Shown: positions 1 through 9,365 of the stretch, piece by piece | Numbering within the stretch: the first letter of the stretch is position 1 | Layout: each line of letters opens with the position of its first letter | NCBI GenBank assembly: GCA_036559465.1 | Contig: DATBTC010000012.1 | Coordinates: 1 to 40,255 of the forward strand | Direction: 5' to 3' | DNA from: JAHFPN01 sp036559465 | Lineage (GTDB): Bacteria > Pseudomonadota > Alphaproteobacteria > Rhizobiales > Xanthobacteraceae | DNA length: 40,255 nt | Made by a program: the position numbers and the translations under genes | Notes under the pieces: generated by a model | What the model was told of the DNA's origin: nothing | Databases searched by the model: none | Seen by the model: the letters and a program-made list of their open reading frames with translations, nothing else

Positions 1-78
1 CATTTTGTCTGCCGTCGCCGCATGCTAAGACGCCGATGCTGCGCTGCAATAACTCGCTGCGGCCGGCGGAGAAAGAGG

Positions 79-2049
79 ATGATCGCGCGCGACCCGCCCT
101 GGATCTTCCGCACCTATGCGGGCCACTCGACGGCCGCGGAATCGAACCGGCTTTATCGCGCCAATCTTGCGAAGGGCCAGACCGGCCTTTCGGTCGCTTT
201 CGATCTGCCGACCCAAACCGGTTACGACGCCGATCATCCGCTCGCTAAGGGCGAGGTCGGCAAGGTCGGCGTGCCGATCTCGCATCTGGGCGACATGCGC
301 GCGCTGTTCGAGGGCATTCCCCTCGAGACCATGAACACCTCGATGACGATCAACGCGACGGCAGCCTGGTTGCTCGCGCTCTATGCCGCGCTTGCCGACG
401 AGCAGGGCGTGTCGCGCGACAAGCTCCAGGGCACGATCCAGAACGACATCATCAAGGAATATCTCTCGCGCGGCACCCACGTGTTTCCGCCGGCGCCCTC
501 GATGCGGCTCACCAAGGACGTCGTGCTGTTCGCCGCCGGCGAAATGCCGAAATGGAATCCGGTGAACGTCTGCTCCTATCACCTGCAGGAAGCGGGCGCG
601 ACGCCGGTGCAGGAGCTCGCCTTCGCGCTCGCCACCGCGGTCGCGATCCTCGATACCGTGCGGGCGTCCGGCCAGGTCAAAGGCGAGGCGTTCGAGGACG
701 CGGTCGGCCGCGTCTCCTTCTTCGTCAATGCTGGCATCCGTATCGTCACCGAGCTTTGCAAGATGCGCGCCTTCACCGAGCTCTGGGAGGAGATCACCCG
801 CGAACGCTACGGGGTGAAAAACGAGAAGCACCGCCGCTTTCGCTACGGCGTGCAGGTGAACAGCTTGGGACTCACCGAGCAGCAGCCCGAGAACAACGTG
901 CATCGCATCCTGCTCGAGATGCTTTCGGTGGTGCTTTCGAAGAACGCGCGCGCGCGCGCCGTGCAGCTGCCGGCCTGGAACGAGGCGCTCGGCCTGCCCA
1001 GGCCCTGGGACCAGCAATGGTCGATCCGCATGCAACAGATCGTGGCCCACGAGACGGACTTGCTCGAATACGGCGATCTGTTCGACGGCTCGCCGGTGAT
1101 TGCGGCCAAGGTCGAGGAGCTGAAGCGCGAGGCCCTGGAGGAATTGTCGCTGATCGAGCGCATGGGCGGCGCGATCGCCGCGGTCGAGAGCGGCTATATG
1201 AAATCGCAGCTTGTGGAATCCAACACCAAGCGGCTCGAAGCGATCGAGCGCGGCGAGCAGATCGTCGTCGGCGTCAACCGCTTCATGGATACCGAGCGTT
1301 CGCCGCTTTCCGGCGGCAACGAGCTGATCCAGACGATCTCCGAAAGCGCCGAGCGCGGGCAGATCGAGCGCTTGCAGGCTTGGCGCAAGGAGCGCGATCC
1401 GCGCGCAGTCGAGAAGGCGCTAGGCGAGCTCAAGCGCGCGGCGCGCGGCGGCGGCAACATCATGCCGCCCTCTATCGCCTGCGCCAAGGCCGGCGTCACC
1501 ACCGGCGAATGGGGCGCGGCGTTGCGCGATGAGTTCGGCGAGTACCGCGCGCCTACCGGTGTCGGCCGCGCGGTGCGGAACGACGCCCAGGGCCTCGGCG
1601 ACGTGCGCGAGGCGGTCGACGCGGTTTCCCGCAAGCTCGGCCGTCGGCTCAAGTTCCTGGTCGGCAAACCCGGCCTCGACGGCCACTCCAACGGCGCCGA
1701 GCAGATCGCGGCCCGCGCCCGCGACGCCGGCATGGACGTGGTTTATGAGGGCATCCGCCTGACACCGGAAGAGATCGTCAGCGCCGCGCGCCAAGAGCGC
1801 GCCCACGTGGTCGGGCTTTCGATCCTGTCAGGAAGTCATGTCCCCCTGGTGCGCGAGGTTATGGAGCGCATGCGCGGCGAGGGGCTCGCTGTGCCGGTGG
1901 TGGTCGGCGGCATCATCCCGCCCGAGGACGAAAGCCTCTTGATGCAGGCCGGGGTCGCCGCCGTCTACACGCCGAAGCACTTCGAACTGAACCGCATCCT
2001 TGCCGACGTGGTGAAGATCGTGGCACAGGCGAACAGCAACAACGCCTGA
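79..2049 (+). CDS. ecm: Ethylmalonyl-CoA mutase (MeaA-type B12-dependent acyl-CoA mutase)
   Basis: Adenosylcobalamin-dependent mutase expected to convert (2R)-ethylmalonyl-CoA to methylsuccinyl-CoA in the ethylmalonyl-CoA pathway, which assimilates acetyl-CoA in bacteria lacking isocitrate lyase. The 656-residue chain fuses the catalytic barrel (about residues 1-500) to a C-terminal cobalamin-binding domain, where the base-off motif DxHxxG is seen as D534, H536 and G539. N-terminal segments such as RTYAGHSTAAESN and LSVAFDLPTQTGYD, and the phrases VNSLGLTEQQPENN and VGLSILSGSHVPLV, match MeaA/Ecm proteins as I remember them better than methylmalonyl-CoA mutase, and the length fits. ATG 79 is chosen because a GGAGAAAG ribosome site precedes it; an in-frame ATG at 22 would add 19 basic residues without a good site. 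No other pathway gene (ccr, epi, mcd) is in the window. Methylmalonyl-CoA mutase is the alternative. Confidence 0.9.
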   Translation: MIARDPPWIFRTYAGHSTAAESNRLYRANLAKGQTGLSVAFDLPTQTGYDADHPLAKGEVGKVGVPISHLGDMRALFEGIPLETMNTSMTINATAAWLLALYAALADEQGVSRDKLQGTIQNDIIKEYLSRGTHVFPPAPSMRLTKDVVLFAAGEMPKWNPVNVCSYHLQEAGATPVQELAFALATAVAILDTVRASGQVKGEAFEDAVGRVSFFVNAGIRIVTELCKMRAFTELWEEITRERYGVKNEKHRRFRYGVQVNSLGLTEQQPENNVHRILLEMLSVVLSKNARARAVQLPAWNEALGLPRPWDQQWSIRMQQIVAHETDLLEYGDLFDGSPVIAAKVEELKREALEELSLIERMGGAIAAVESGYMKSQLVESNTKRLEAIERGEQIVVGVNRFMDTERSPLSGGNELIQTISESAERGQIERLQAWRKERDPRAVEKALGELKRAARGGGNIMPPSIACAKAGVTTGEWGAALRDEFGEYRAPTGVGRAVRNDAQGLGDVREAVDAVSRKLGRRLKFLVGKPGLDGHSNGAEQIAARARDAGMDVVYEGIRLTPEEIVSAARQERAHVVGLSILSGSHVPLVREVMERMRGEGLAVPVVVGGIIPPEDESLLMQAGVAAVYTPKHFELNRILADVVKIVAQANSNNA

Positions 2050-2061
2050 ACTGACTCGCCC

Positions 2062-3008
2062 TTGAACCAAATCCTCCGCATCGCCGAGATTGTCGTGCCG
2101 GTCTTCGCCGTGATCGGGCTCGGTTATTTCTGCGCCTGGACCCGCGTTTTTTCCGAGAGGGGCTCCGACGGGCTCTCCGACTACGTCTACCTGGTCGCGA
2201 TCCCCTTGATGATCATCCGGATTTTCATCGAGGCGAAATTGCCGGAGGGTTTGCCCTGGGGTTACTGGATCGCGTATTTCCTTGGCGTCGCCGTCGTGTG
2301 GGCGGTAGGGCAGACCATCTCGGCCAAGCTTTTCCATCGCCGCCTGCGCGAGGCGGTGATCCACGGCTTCGCCTCGAGCCAGTCGAACGTCGTGCTCTTG
2401 GGCATCCCACTAGTGCTTTCCGCCTATGGCGAGGCAGGCGCGGTGCCGCTGTTCCTGCTAATCGCCGTGCATCTGCCGCTTATGATGGTAGCTGCGACCG
2501 TGATGATAGAAGGCGGTGAGGCGGGGCTTTCGGCGCCGGCGCTCAAGCGCTTCGCCTGGAACATGATCACCAACCCGATCCTGATCGCGTTTTTCCTCGG
2601 CCTTGCCGCGCGCATGGCGGGCGTGAGCCTCGGCGGCGTGCCGAGACGGTCATCGACATGATTGCGGCCTCCGCCGTGCCCTGTGCGCTGTTCGCGTTAG
2701 GGCTGGCCTTGCACCGCTACGGTATTGCCGGCGACCTCGCGCTCTCGGTCGTGATCGCGACACTCAAGCTGATGCTGCTTCCGCTCATCGTGTGGTTGCT
2801 GGTCCGCTATGTCTTCCAGCTCTCGCCGGTCTATGCCGGAGTCGCCGTCGTGTTCGCGGCCATGCCGAGTGGGGTGAACTCCTATCTCCTGGCCGCGCGC
2901 TACAAGTCCGGCGTCGTCGCCGCGGCGAGCGCGGTGTCGATTTCCTCCGCGGCCTCGTTATTCACCGCCGCGTTCTGGCTCTGGGTGCTCGGGATCGGGC
3001 TGAACTAG
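2062..3008 (+). pseudogene. AEC-family (auxin efflux carrier-like) permease, broken by a frameshift
   Basis: Membrane transporter of the AEC family, about ten hydrophobic segments, usually exporting or importing organic acids. The N-terminal two thirds is read from a TTG at 2062 and runs into TGA at 2659-2661. The C-terminal third continues in another frame (from GAG at 2643 through ATG 2658) to TAG 3006-3008, with the expected AAxAVPCALFALGLAL segment. Restoring one base near 2640-2643 (GTG CCN GAG ACG) joins the halves into a protein of about 315 residues, the normal family length. So the sequence lacks one base: either a true inactivating mutation or a sequencing/assembly error. No clear Shine-Dalgarno precedes the TTG, but it is the only start that keeps the first membrane segment. 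The end overlaps the convergent gluQ by 4 nt. Confidence 0.8.
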
Positions 3009-3868
3009 AGCCCGACAGCGCGGCGCACGTCGGCGGGCGTCAAGCCGGCGGCGCGCAGCTCGCGCAACGTCGTGGACTTGTCGCGCTTGGAGAGCTTCTT
3101 GCCGTCGGTGTCGAGCACGAGCCGGTGGTGGTGATAGACCGGCGCCGGCAGGCCGAGGATTTCCTGCAATAGCCGGTGCACCGAAGTCGCCTCGTATAAA
3201 TCGAACCCGCGCACGACGTGGGTTATGCCCTGCAGCGCATCGTCGAGTACGACGGAGAGATGGTAGCTCGCCGGCGTCTCCTTGCGCCCAAGGATCACAT
3301 CGCCCCAGCGCTCCGGCGTCGCCGTGACCTCGTGCGTATCGCCATCGCCGGTCTCCGTCCACGAAATCGACTTGCTTACGCGGGCTAGCGCCTTCGCAAG
3401 GTCGAGCCGCAGCGCGAAAGGCTCGTTGATCCGCCGCCGCGCTCGTTCGCCGGAAGATAATTCATGCGACGCGCCCGGATAGAACGGGGCGCCATCCGGA
3501 TCGTGCGGCCAGGGGGCGCGTTCCGCGACGAGACGCGCGATCTCCGCGCGGCTCTCGTAAGCGGGATAGACCAGCCCGTCGCGCTCGAGCCGCGCCAATA
3601 CCACCGCGTATTCGACGAAATGCTCCGACTGGCGCCGCACCGGCTCTTCCCAGTCGATGCCGAGCCAGTGCAAATCCTCGTAGATCGCAGCCTCGAATTC
3701 GGGCCGGCAGCGGGTCGGGTCGATGTCTTCAATGCGCAAAAGGTGCCGCCCGCCCGCCGCGCGCGCTTGTTCGTAGTTGGTGAGCGCCGACAGCGCGTGG
3801 CCGAGGTGCAGATATCCGTTCGGACTCGGCGCGAAGCGGAATACGGGGCGGGTCGAAGCGGGTTGCAT
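3005..3868 (-). CDS. gluQ: Glutamyl-Q tRNA(Asp) synthetase
   Basis: Truncated paralogue of glutamyl-tRNA synthetase that attaches glutamate to the queuosine base in the anticodon of tRNA-Asp. The 287-residue protein has the class I signatures: the HIGH motif as HLGH (residues 21-24) after FAPSPNGYL, and the KMSKS motif as KLSKR (258-262). It ends shortly afterwards, without an anticodon-binding domain, as expected of GluQ-RS and not of GltX. The zinc-binding cysteines of the E. coli enzyme (YadB) are not apparent. It is divergent from the AlkA-like gene with only 29 nt between the starts, so each promoter must reach into its neighbour. It converges with the broken AEC permease. Confidence 0.92.
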   Translation of the reverse strand: MQPASTRPVFRFAPSPNGYLHLGHALSALTNYEQARAAGGRHLLRIEDIDPTRCRPEFEAAIYEDLHWLGIDWEEPVRRQSEHFVEYAVVLARLERDGLVYPAYESRAEIARLVAERAPWPHDPDGAPFYPGASHELSSGERARRRINEPFALRLDLAKALARVSKSISWTETGDGDTHEVTATPERWGDVILGRKETPASYHLSVVLDDALQGITHVVRGFDLYEATSVHRLLQEILGLPAPVYHHHRLVLDTDGKKLSKRDKSTTLRELRAAGLTPADVRRAVGL

Positions 3869-3897
3869 AAGCCCTTTCTAGATGGTTCTTCCCGCTC

Positions 3898-4554
3898 ATG
3901 TCCTCCCGCATCGAAACCGAAGCCGATATCGAGGCCGGTCTCTTGGCGCTTTTGCAGCGCGACCCGCGCTTCGAGGAGATTGTCGCGCTCGCCGGCCCGC
4001 TGCCTTTGCGGCGGCGCGAGCCGGGCTTCGCCGGTCTGGCCACCATCGTCTGCTCGCAGCAGCTATCGGTCGCGAGCGCGGCCGCGATCTGGAGTCGGCT
4101 CGCCGCTACATTCGATCCGTTCGAGCCGAAGGCGGTTCTTTCTGCGCATGCCAACAAGCTGAAGCGTTGCGGACTCTCGCGGCCGAAAGTCGCGCATTTC
4201 AGAAGTATCGCACGCGCGGTGACGGACGGCAGTCTCAATCTTTCCGTTCTGGCCGATCTTCCCGCCGACGAGGCGCACCGCGCACTCGTCGCCGTCAAAG
4301 GCATCGGCCCCTGGACCGCCGACATTTATCTGATGTTCTGCATCGGCCACGCCGACGCTTTTGCTTCAGGCGATCTCGCGCTCCAGGAGGCCGCGCGCAT
4401 CGCATTCAAGAAGCGCAAGCGCCCGACCGCGAAACAGCTCGAAAGAATGGCGGAGCCTTGGCGGCCCTGGCGCGCCGTGGCGGCGCGGCTGTTGTGGTCT
4501 TACTATCGCGCGGTGAAGAAGCGCGATCCCGTTCCCATTCAACCGGCAAGATGA
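3898..4554 (+). CDS. DNA-3-methyladenine glycosylase II, AlkA-like (HhH-GPD family)
   Basis: Base-excision repair enzyme that removes alkylated purines. The 218-residue protein holds one HhH-GPD domain. The helix-hairpin-helix is LVAVKGIGPWTAD (about residues 130-142), and the likely catalytic aspartate is D159 in SGDLALQ, where AlkA has D238. The conserved C-terminal WRPWRAVAARLLW stretch (188-200) also matches AlkA. There is no Ada-like or N-terminal TBP-like extension, so this is the short form common in proteobacteria. Its stop codon overlaps the ATG of the downstream esterase (ATGA), so the two are translationally coupled, although no functional link is obvious. Confidence 0.9.
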   Translation: MSSRIETEADIEAGLLALLQRDPRFEEIVALAGPLPLRRREPGFAGLATIVCSQQLSVASAAAIWSRLAATFDPFEPKAVLSAHANKLKRCGLSRPKVAHFRSIARAVTDGSLNLSVLADLPADEAHRALVAVKGIGPWTADIYLMFCIGHADAFASGDLALQEAARIAFKKRKRPTAKQLERMAEPWRPWRAVAARLLWSYYRAVKKRDPVPIQPAR

Positions 4555-5240
4555 GTGAACCAATGGCGCCAACGCTCGACGGTCCGCGCATCGAGCCGCG
4601 CTCGGGGAACGCCCGCAAGCTCGTGGTCTTTCTCCACGGCTACGGCGCCGACGGCAACGATCTGATCGCGCTCGGCCAGGAATGGCAGTCGCTGCTGCCC
4701 GATGCGGCCTTCGTCTCGCCGAACGCGCCGAAGCTTTGCGCCGACGCGCCCACGGGCCGGCAATGGTTCGATCTCACCTCGCGCGATCTGGGTGAGCGCT
4801 GGCGCGGTGTGAACAAGGCCGCACCTCTGCTCGACGCGTTTCTTGACGTCGAGCTCGCGCGCCGCTCGCTGCCCGGCAGCGCGCTGGCGCTCGTCGGCTT
4901 CAGCCAGGGCAGCATGATGGCGCTGCATGTGGGGCTTCGGCGCGCGCTCTCACCGGCCGCGATCGTCGGATATTCCGGCCTCTACGTAACGCCCGAGGGC
5001 AAGGACGGTCCCGCGCGCGCCCAAACCGAAATCCGATCAAAGCCACCGGTGCTCCTGGTGCATGGCGACCGCGACGACCTGATCCCGCCGCAGGCCTTGT
5101 TCATCTCGGCGAATGCGCTTGCGGCCGCGGAAGTCCTGGTCGAATGGCATCTTTCGCAGGGCCTGGGCCACGGCATCGACGGCGAGGGCCTGCGCCACGG
5201 CGGGCATTTCCTAGCCCGCGCCTTTCGTGTGCCGCGCTGA
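4551..5240 (+). CDS. Phospholipase/carboxylesterase family alpha/beta hydrolase
   Basis: Cytoplasmic serine hydrolase of the bacterial carboxylesterase/YpfH type. The 229-residue chain opens with VVFLHGYGADGND (25-37, oxyanion region). The nucleophile is S118 in GFSQGS, and the probable acid and base are D175 (in HGDRDDLIPP) and H207 (in GLGHGI). The ATG overlaps the stop of the AlkA-like gene by 4 nt. Substrate is unknown; relatives act on short-chain esters or lysophospholipids. No signal peptide is present. Confidence 0.85.
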   Translation: MSEPMAPTLDGPRIEPRSGNARKLVVFLHGYGADGNDLIALGQEWQSLLPDAAFVSPNAPKLCADAPTGRQWFDLTSRDLGERWRGVNKAAPLLDAFLDVELARRSLPGSALALVGFSQGSMMALHVGLRRALSPAAIVGYSGLYVTPEGKDGPARAQTEIRSKPPVLLVHGDRDDLIPPQALFISANALAAAEVLVEWHLSQGLGHGIDGEGLRHGGHFLARAFRVPR

Positions 5241-5255
5241 GACAAGTCGGCGCGC

Positions 5256-5285
5256 TTCACAAGACTGACGCCGAGTCGCTATATT
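5256..5285 (+). promoter_or_regulatory. Predicted sigma70-type promoter of the HNH gene
   Basis: TTCACA (5256-5261) and TATATT (5280-5285) are separated by 18 nt, each one mismatch from the E. coli consensus. Transcription would begin near 5292, about 45 nt before the start codon. It lies in the only intergenic space ahead of the HNH gene. Confidence 0.5.
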
Positions 5286-5299
5286 GGGGGTAACGAGAC

Positions 5300-5318
5300 A
5301 CCCGGGCCCAACCCGGGT
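5300..5318 (+). promoter_or_regulatory. GC-rich hairpin in the HNH gene leader
   Basis: ACCCGGG (5300-5306) and CCCGGGT (5312-5318) form a perfect 7-bp stem with a 5-nt loop, close to the predicted 5' end of the transcript and just upstream of the AGGGAG ribosome site (5327-5332). It could stabilise the mRNA end or modulate translation. No T tract follows, so it is not a terminator. Confidence 0.35.
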
Positions 5319-5338
5319 TCAGGCACAGGGAGTTGTCG

Positions 5339-5896
5339 TTGACGGTTGCGGTTTCGCCGGGCGCCTGGCCAGCGCTCGTGCTGAATGCGGACTACAGGCC
5401 GCTCAGCTACTACCCGCTCTCGGTGTGGGCGTGGCAGGACTCGATCAAGGCGGTGTTCCTCGATCGCGTGGTTCCGGTCGCCCATTACGATCGCGCGGTG
5501 CGCAGCCCCAGCATCGAGATCCAGCTGCCGAGCGTCGTGTCGCTCAAGACCTACATCCGCCCGGCGCGCAATCCGGCCTTCACGCGGTTCAACGTGTTCC
5601 TGCGCGATCGCTTCGCTTGCCAGTATTGCGGCTCGCGCGACGACCTGACCTTCGATCATTTGGTGCCGCGTTCGCGCGGCGGCCACACCACGTGGGAGAA
5701 CGTAGTCACCGCCTGTTCGGGCTGTAATTTGCTGAAGGGCGGCCTCTCCACGCGCGAGTCGGGTATGTGGCCCTCGCACATGCCCTACCAGCCGTCGGTC
5801 AACGACCTGCACCGCAACGGCCGGCTGTTTCCGCCGAACTACTTGCACCAGAGCTGGCTCGACTACCTCTACTGGGATACCGAGCTCGAGCCGTAA
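5339..5896 (+). CDS. HNH endonuclease family protein
   Basis: Protein of about 185 residues with a C-terminal HNH nuclease fold. Two Cys pairs, C94/C97 (CQYC) and C126/C129 (CSGC), probably hold zinc, and the HNH core reads TFDHLVPRSRGG with H107 as candidate catalytic base and N121 following. The N-terminal 80 residues (ALVLNADYRPLSYYPLSVW) are typical of a widely conserved housekeeping-like HNH protein of alphaproteobacteria whose role is unknown. TTG 5339 is preferred because AGGGAG (5327-5332) sits 6 nt upstream; TTG 5333 directly abuts that site. The last 28 nt overlap convergent dsbB. Not evidently part of a restriction or phage module. Confidence 0.88.
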   Translation: MTVAVSPGAWPALVLNADYRPLSYYPLSVWAWQDSIKAVFLDRVVPVAHYDRAVRSPSIEIQLPSVVSLKTYIRPARNPAFTRFNVFLRDRFACQYCGSRDDLTFDHLVPRSRGGHTTWENVVTACSGCNLLKGGLSTRESGMWPSHMPYQPSVNDLHRNGRLFPPNYLHQSWLDYLYWDTELEP

Positions 5897-6384
5897 GCCG
5901 TGCGCGCAGCGATCCAGGCCAGCACGCCTGCGATCAGCGCGTTGTAGCCCGCCAGCGAAATCCCGAGCATGCGCCACGCCGCTTCGTCGCAGGAAACGAA
6001 GCGCGGCGGATTCTTGAGCGCGTCGAGAATATTGCCCGGCGCTGCTGGAGCGACTCCGGCGCAGGTGCCCGGGCTCGGCCACAATGCCCATTCGATGCCG
6101 GCGTGATAAACGCCGAGTCCGGCGCTGATAGCGAGCACGACTGCAAGCGCAAGAAATCCTGCGCGCGTTGCCTGCACGCGCCGTGCCTTGCCCGCGATCA
6201 ATCCGACTGCAAGGGCGAGCGGTACGGCGATGTAATAGGGCCAGCGCTGATCGAGGCAGAGCGGGCAGGGCGCCAAGCCCAGCGCGAGTTCGAAGAACCA
6301 CGCACCAGCGAGCGTCGCCGCTGCTATCGCAGAGATCGCAAATGCCACGCCCGTTCGCGCAAGTCGTATTGTCGGCTTGGCCAT
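5869..6384 (-). CDS. dsbB: Disulfide bond formation protein B (DsbB family)
   Basis: Inner-membrane quinone reductase that reoxidises periplasmic DsbA. The 171-residue protein has four hydrophobic segments. The first redox pair is C40-P-L-C43, after the first membrane span, and the second pair is C108 and C132 in the second periplasmic loop, in the arrangement expected of DsbB. ATG 6384 is chosen because it starts directly before the first membrane segment; the frame stays open upstream into the tRNA gene and is not coding there. No dsbA is adjacent. The 3' end overlaps the HNH gene by 28 nt. Confidence 0.88.
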   Translation of the reverse strand: MAKPTIRLARTGVAFAISAIAAATLAGAWFFELALGLAPCPLCLDQRWPYYIAVPLALAVGLIAGKARRVQATRAGFLALAVVLAISAGLGVYHAGIEWALWPSPGTCAGVAPAAPGNILDALKNPPRFVSCDEAAWRMLGISLAGYNALIAGVLAWIAARTAYGSSSVSQ

Positions 6385-6452
6385 AGCGGCGCGGCATAGC
6401 CGCTCTGCCCACAACTGTCCAATCTCGCCGCTCCCCGCTATGATTGGGCCGA

Positions 6453-6539
6453 GCCCCCGTGGCGGAATTGGTAGACGCGCCTGACTCAAAATCAGGTTGT
6501 CGCAAGGCAGTGCCCGTTCGACTCGGGCCGGGGGCACCA
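6453..6539 (+). tRNA. tRNA-Leu (anticodon CAA)
   Basis: An 87-nt class II tRNA. Acceptor strands GCCCCCG (6453-6459) and CGGGGGC (6529-6535) pair perfectly, followed by discriminator A and encoded CCA (6536-6539). The anticodon stem CCTGA/TCAGG encloses the loop CTCAAAA, giving anticodon CAA at 6487-6489 (reads UUG). The D-arm (GGCGGAATTGGTAGACGC) and a long variable arm are typical of tRNA-Leu, and the T-loop GTTCGACTC is present. Confidence 0.97.
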
Positions 6540-6556
6540 ATCCGATTTCCGTTCTA

Positions 6557-6585
6557 TTGCCATGGCAAATGTGACCCCCTATCGT
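6557..6585 (+). promoter_or_regulatory. Predicted promoter of the HpaB-family gene, overlapping a perfect palindrome
   Basis: TTGCCA (6557-6562) and TATCGT (6580-6585) are 17 nt apart, giving a start near 6592 and a leader of about 80 nt. The -35 box is the left half of a perfect 12-bp palindrome, TTGCCATGGCAA (6557-6568), a natural place for a dimeric repressor or activator. A second inverted repeat, CTCGATT (6601-6607) with AATCGAG (6621-6627), lies in the leader. No regulator gene is adjacent. Confidence 0.4.
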
Positions 6586-6674
6586 AATCGGCGGGCAGGG
6601 CTCGATTAGCGAGCGCAATCAATCGAGTAGTCGGAGTCGCGGACAACGCGGCCGGACTTCCAGGGAGGACGAAC

Positions 6675-8285
6675 ATGTCTAACGCCGCAGCGCGCGACGA
6701 TCAGGTGGCATTCGCCAAGAGGCCGGAGACGATCGGCAAAGTCAGCGCTTCCAAGCCGATGAACGGTAAGGAGTTTCTCGAGTCGCTGCGCGACGGCCGC
6801 GAGATTTACATCTACGGCGAGCGCGTCAAGGACGTCACTACGCATCCGGCCTTCCGCAACACCGCGCGCATGGTCGCGCGTCTGTACGATGCGCTACACG
6901 ACCCCAAGCACAAGTCGAAGCTGTGCGTGCCGACCGATACCGGCAATGGCGGCTATACGCATGCCTATTTCAAAGCACCGAAGAACGTCGCGGAGTCGGT
7001 CGCCGGCCGCGACGCTATCGCCGAATGGGCGCGCATCGGCTACGGCTGGATGGGCCGCGCACCCGATTACAAGGCGGCTTTCCTCGGCACGCTGGGCGCC
7101 AATTCCGACTTCTACGATCCGTGGCAGGAAAACGCGAAGCGTTGGTACCGCTACAGCCAGGAGCGTGTCCCGTTCGTCAACCACGCCATCATCCATCCGC
7201 CGGTCGACCGCAATCTGCCGCCGGAGCAAGTCGGCGACGTCTATTGCCACGTCGAGAAGGAAACCGACGCCGGCATCATCGTCTCCGGCGCCAAGGTGGT
7301 GGCTACCGGATCGGTGCTCACCAACTACACCTTCGTCGCGCACCACGGCTTGATCCCGGTCGGCGACAAGAATTTCGCCGCGATCTTCATGATTCCAACC
7401 AATGCTCCGGGCGTGAAGCTGATCTGCCGCACCTCCTACGAGATGACTTCGACGGCGATGGGCAGCCCGTTCGACTATCCGCTTTCGTCTAGACTCGATG
7501 AGAACGACGCCGTGTTCATTATGGACAAGGTGCTGGTACCCTGGGAGAACGTGTTCTGCTACGGCGACGTCGCCAAGGCCAACAACTTCTTCCCGATGAC
7601 CGGCTTTCTGCCGCGCGCGCTGCTGCACGGCTGCACTCGACTTGCCGTCAAGCTCGACTTCATCGCCGGCCTGCTGCTGAAAGCCGTCGAGGCGTCGGGC
7701 AGCAAGGATTTCCGCGGCGTGCAGGCCAATGTCGGCGAGGTTCTGGTGTGGCGCAATCTGTTCTGGGGCCTGTCGGAGGCGATGGTGCGCAATCCGAAGC
7801 CCTGGATCGGCGAGTACCTGTTGCCGGATATCGAGCCGGCGGGCGCCTATCAGATCACGTCCACGATGGCCTACTCGAAGGTGAAGAACATCATCGAGCA
7901 GACCGTGGCCTCGGGCCTGATCTATCTCAACTCATCGGCTCGCGACTTCAAGAACCCGGATATTCGCAAGTATCTCGACAAATACTATCGCGGCTCGAAC
8001 GGCTATGACGCCGTGAGCCGCGTGAAACTCCTGAAGCTGCTCTGGGACTCGATCGGCACCGAATTCGGCGGCCGGCACGAACTCTATGAGATCAATTACG
8101 GCGGATCGACCGAGGAGATCCGCCGCTACGTGTTGTTCGGGGCGCAGGCGATGGGCGTCGCCGACAAGCTCAAGGGTTTCGCCGAGCAGTGCCTGGCCGA
8201 ATACGATCTCGACGGCTGGAAGGTGCCGGACCTACAGGACCCGGACGAGCTCAGCTACCACGTGATGCGAGGCGCCAAGCAATAG
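6675..8285 (+). CDS. HpaB-family FAD-dependent aromatic monooxygenase (oxygenase component)
   Basis: Two-component (group D) flavin monooxygenase of the 4-hydroxyphenylacetate 3-hydroxylase family, which uses reduced FAD from a partner reductase to ortho-hydroxylate phenols or related substrates. The 536-residue length fits. Residues that appear to correspond to the catalytic Arg/Tyr/His of characterised HpaB are R128 and Y132 (GRAPDY) and H170 (VPFVNHAIIHPP). The flavin-contact stretch SGAKVVATGS is also present. The start follows AGGGAGG at good spacing. No HpaC-type reductase is in the window, so it must come from elsewhere. The gene has its own promoter region and ends 6 nt from the convergent livF, so it may serve the same catabolism as the leftward LLM/liv operon, but that is inference. 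Substrate is unknown; chlorophenol, nitrophenol and coumarate hydroxylases belong to the same family. Confidence 0.85.
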   Translation: MSNAAARDDQVAFAKRPETIGKVSASKPMNGKEFLESLRDGREIYIYGERVKDVTTHPAFRNTARMVARLYDALHDPKHKSKLCVPTDTGNGGYTHAYFKAPKNVAESVAGRDAIAEWARIGYGWMGRAPDYKAAFLGTLGANSDFYDPWQENAKRWYRYSQERVPFVNHAIIHPPVDRNLPPEQVGDVYCHVEKETDAGIIVSGAKVVATGSVLTNYTFVAHHGLIPVGDKNFAAIFMIPTNAPGVKLICRTSYEMTSTAMGSPFDYPLSSRLDENDAVFIMDKVLVPWENVFCYGDVAKANNFFPMTGFLPRALLHGCTRLAVKLDFIAGLLLKAVEASGSKDFRGVQANVGEVLVWRNLFWGLSEAMVRNPKPWIGEYLLPDIEPAGAYQITSTMAYSKVKNIIEQTVASGLIYLNSSARDFKNPDIRKYLDKYYRGSNGYDAVSRVKLLKLLWDSIGTEFGGRHELYEINYGGSTEEIRRYVLFGAQAMGVADKLKGFAEQCLAEYDLDGWKVPDLQDPDELSYHVMRGAKQ

Positions 8286-8291
8286 GCGCGC

Positions 8292-9351
<1,060 letters not shown>

Positions 9352-9365
<14 letters not shown>

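Noticed and set aside
6453..6675. tRNA-Leu as a possible integration (att) site for a genomic island carrying the hpaB-like gene
   Set aside because: No repeat of the tRNA 3' end, no integrase and no change in composition were seen downstream.
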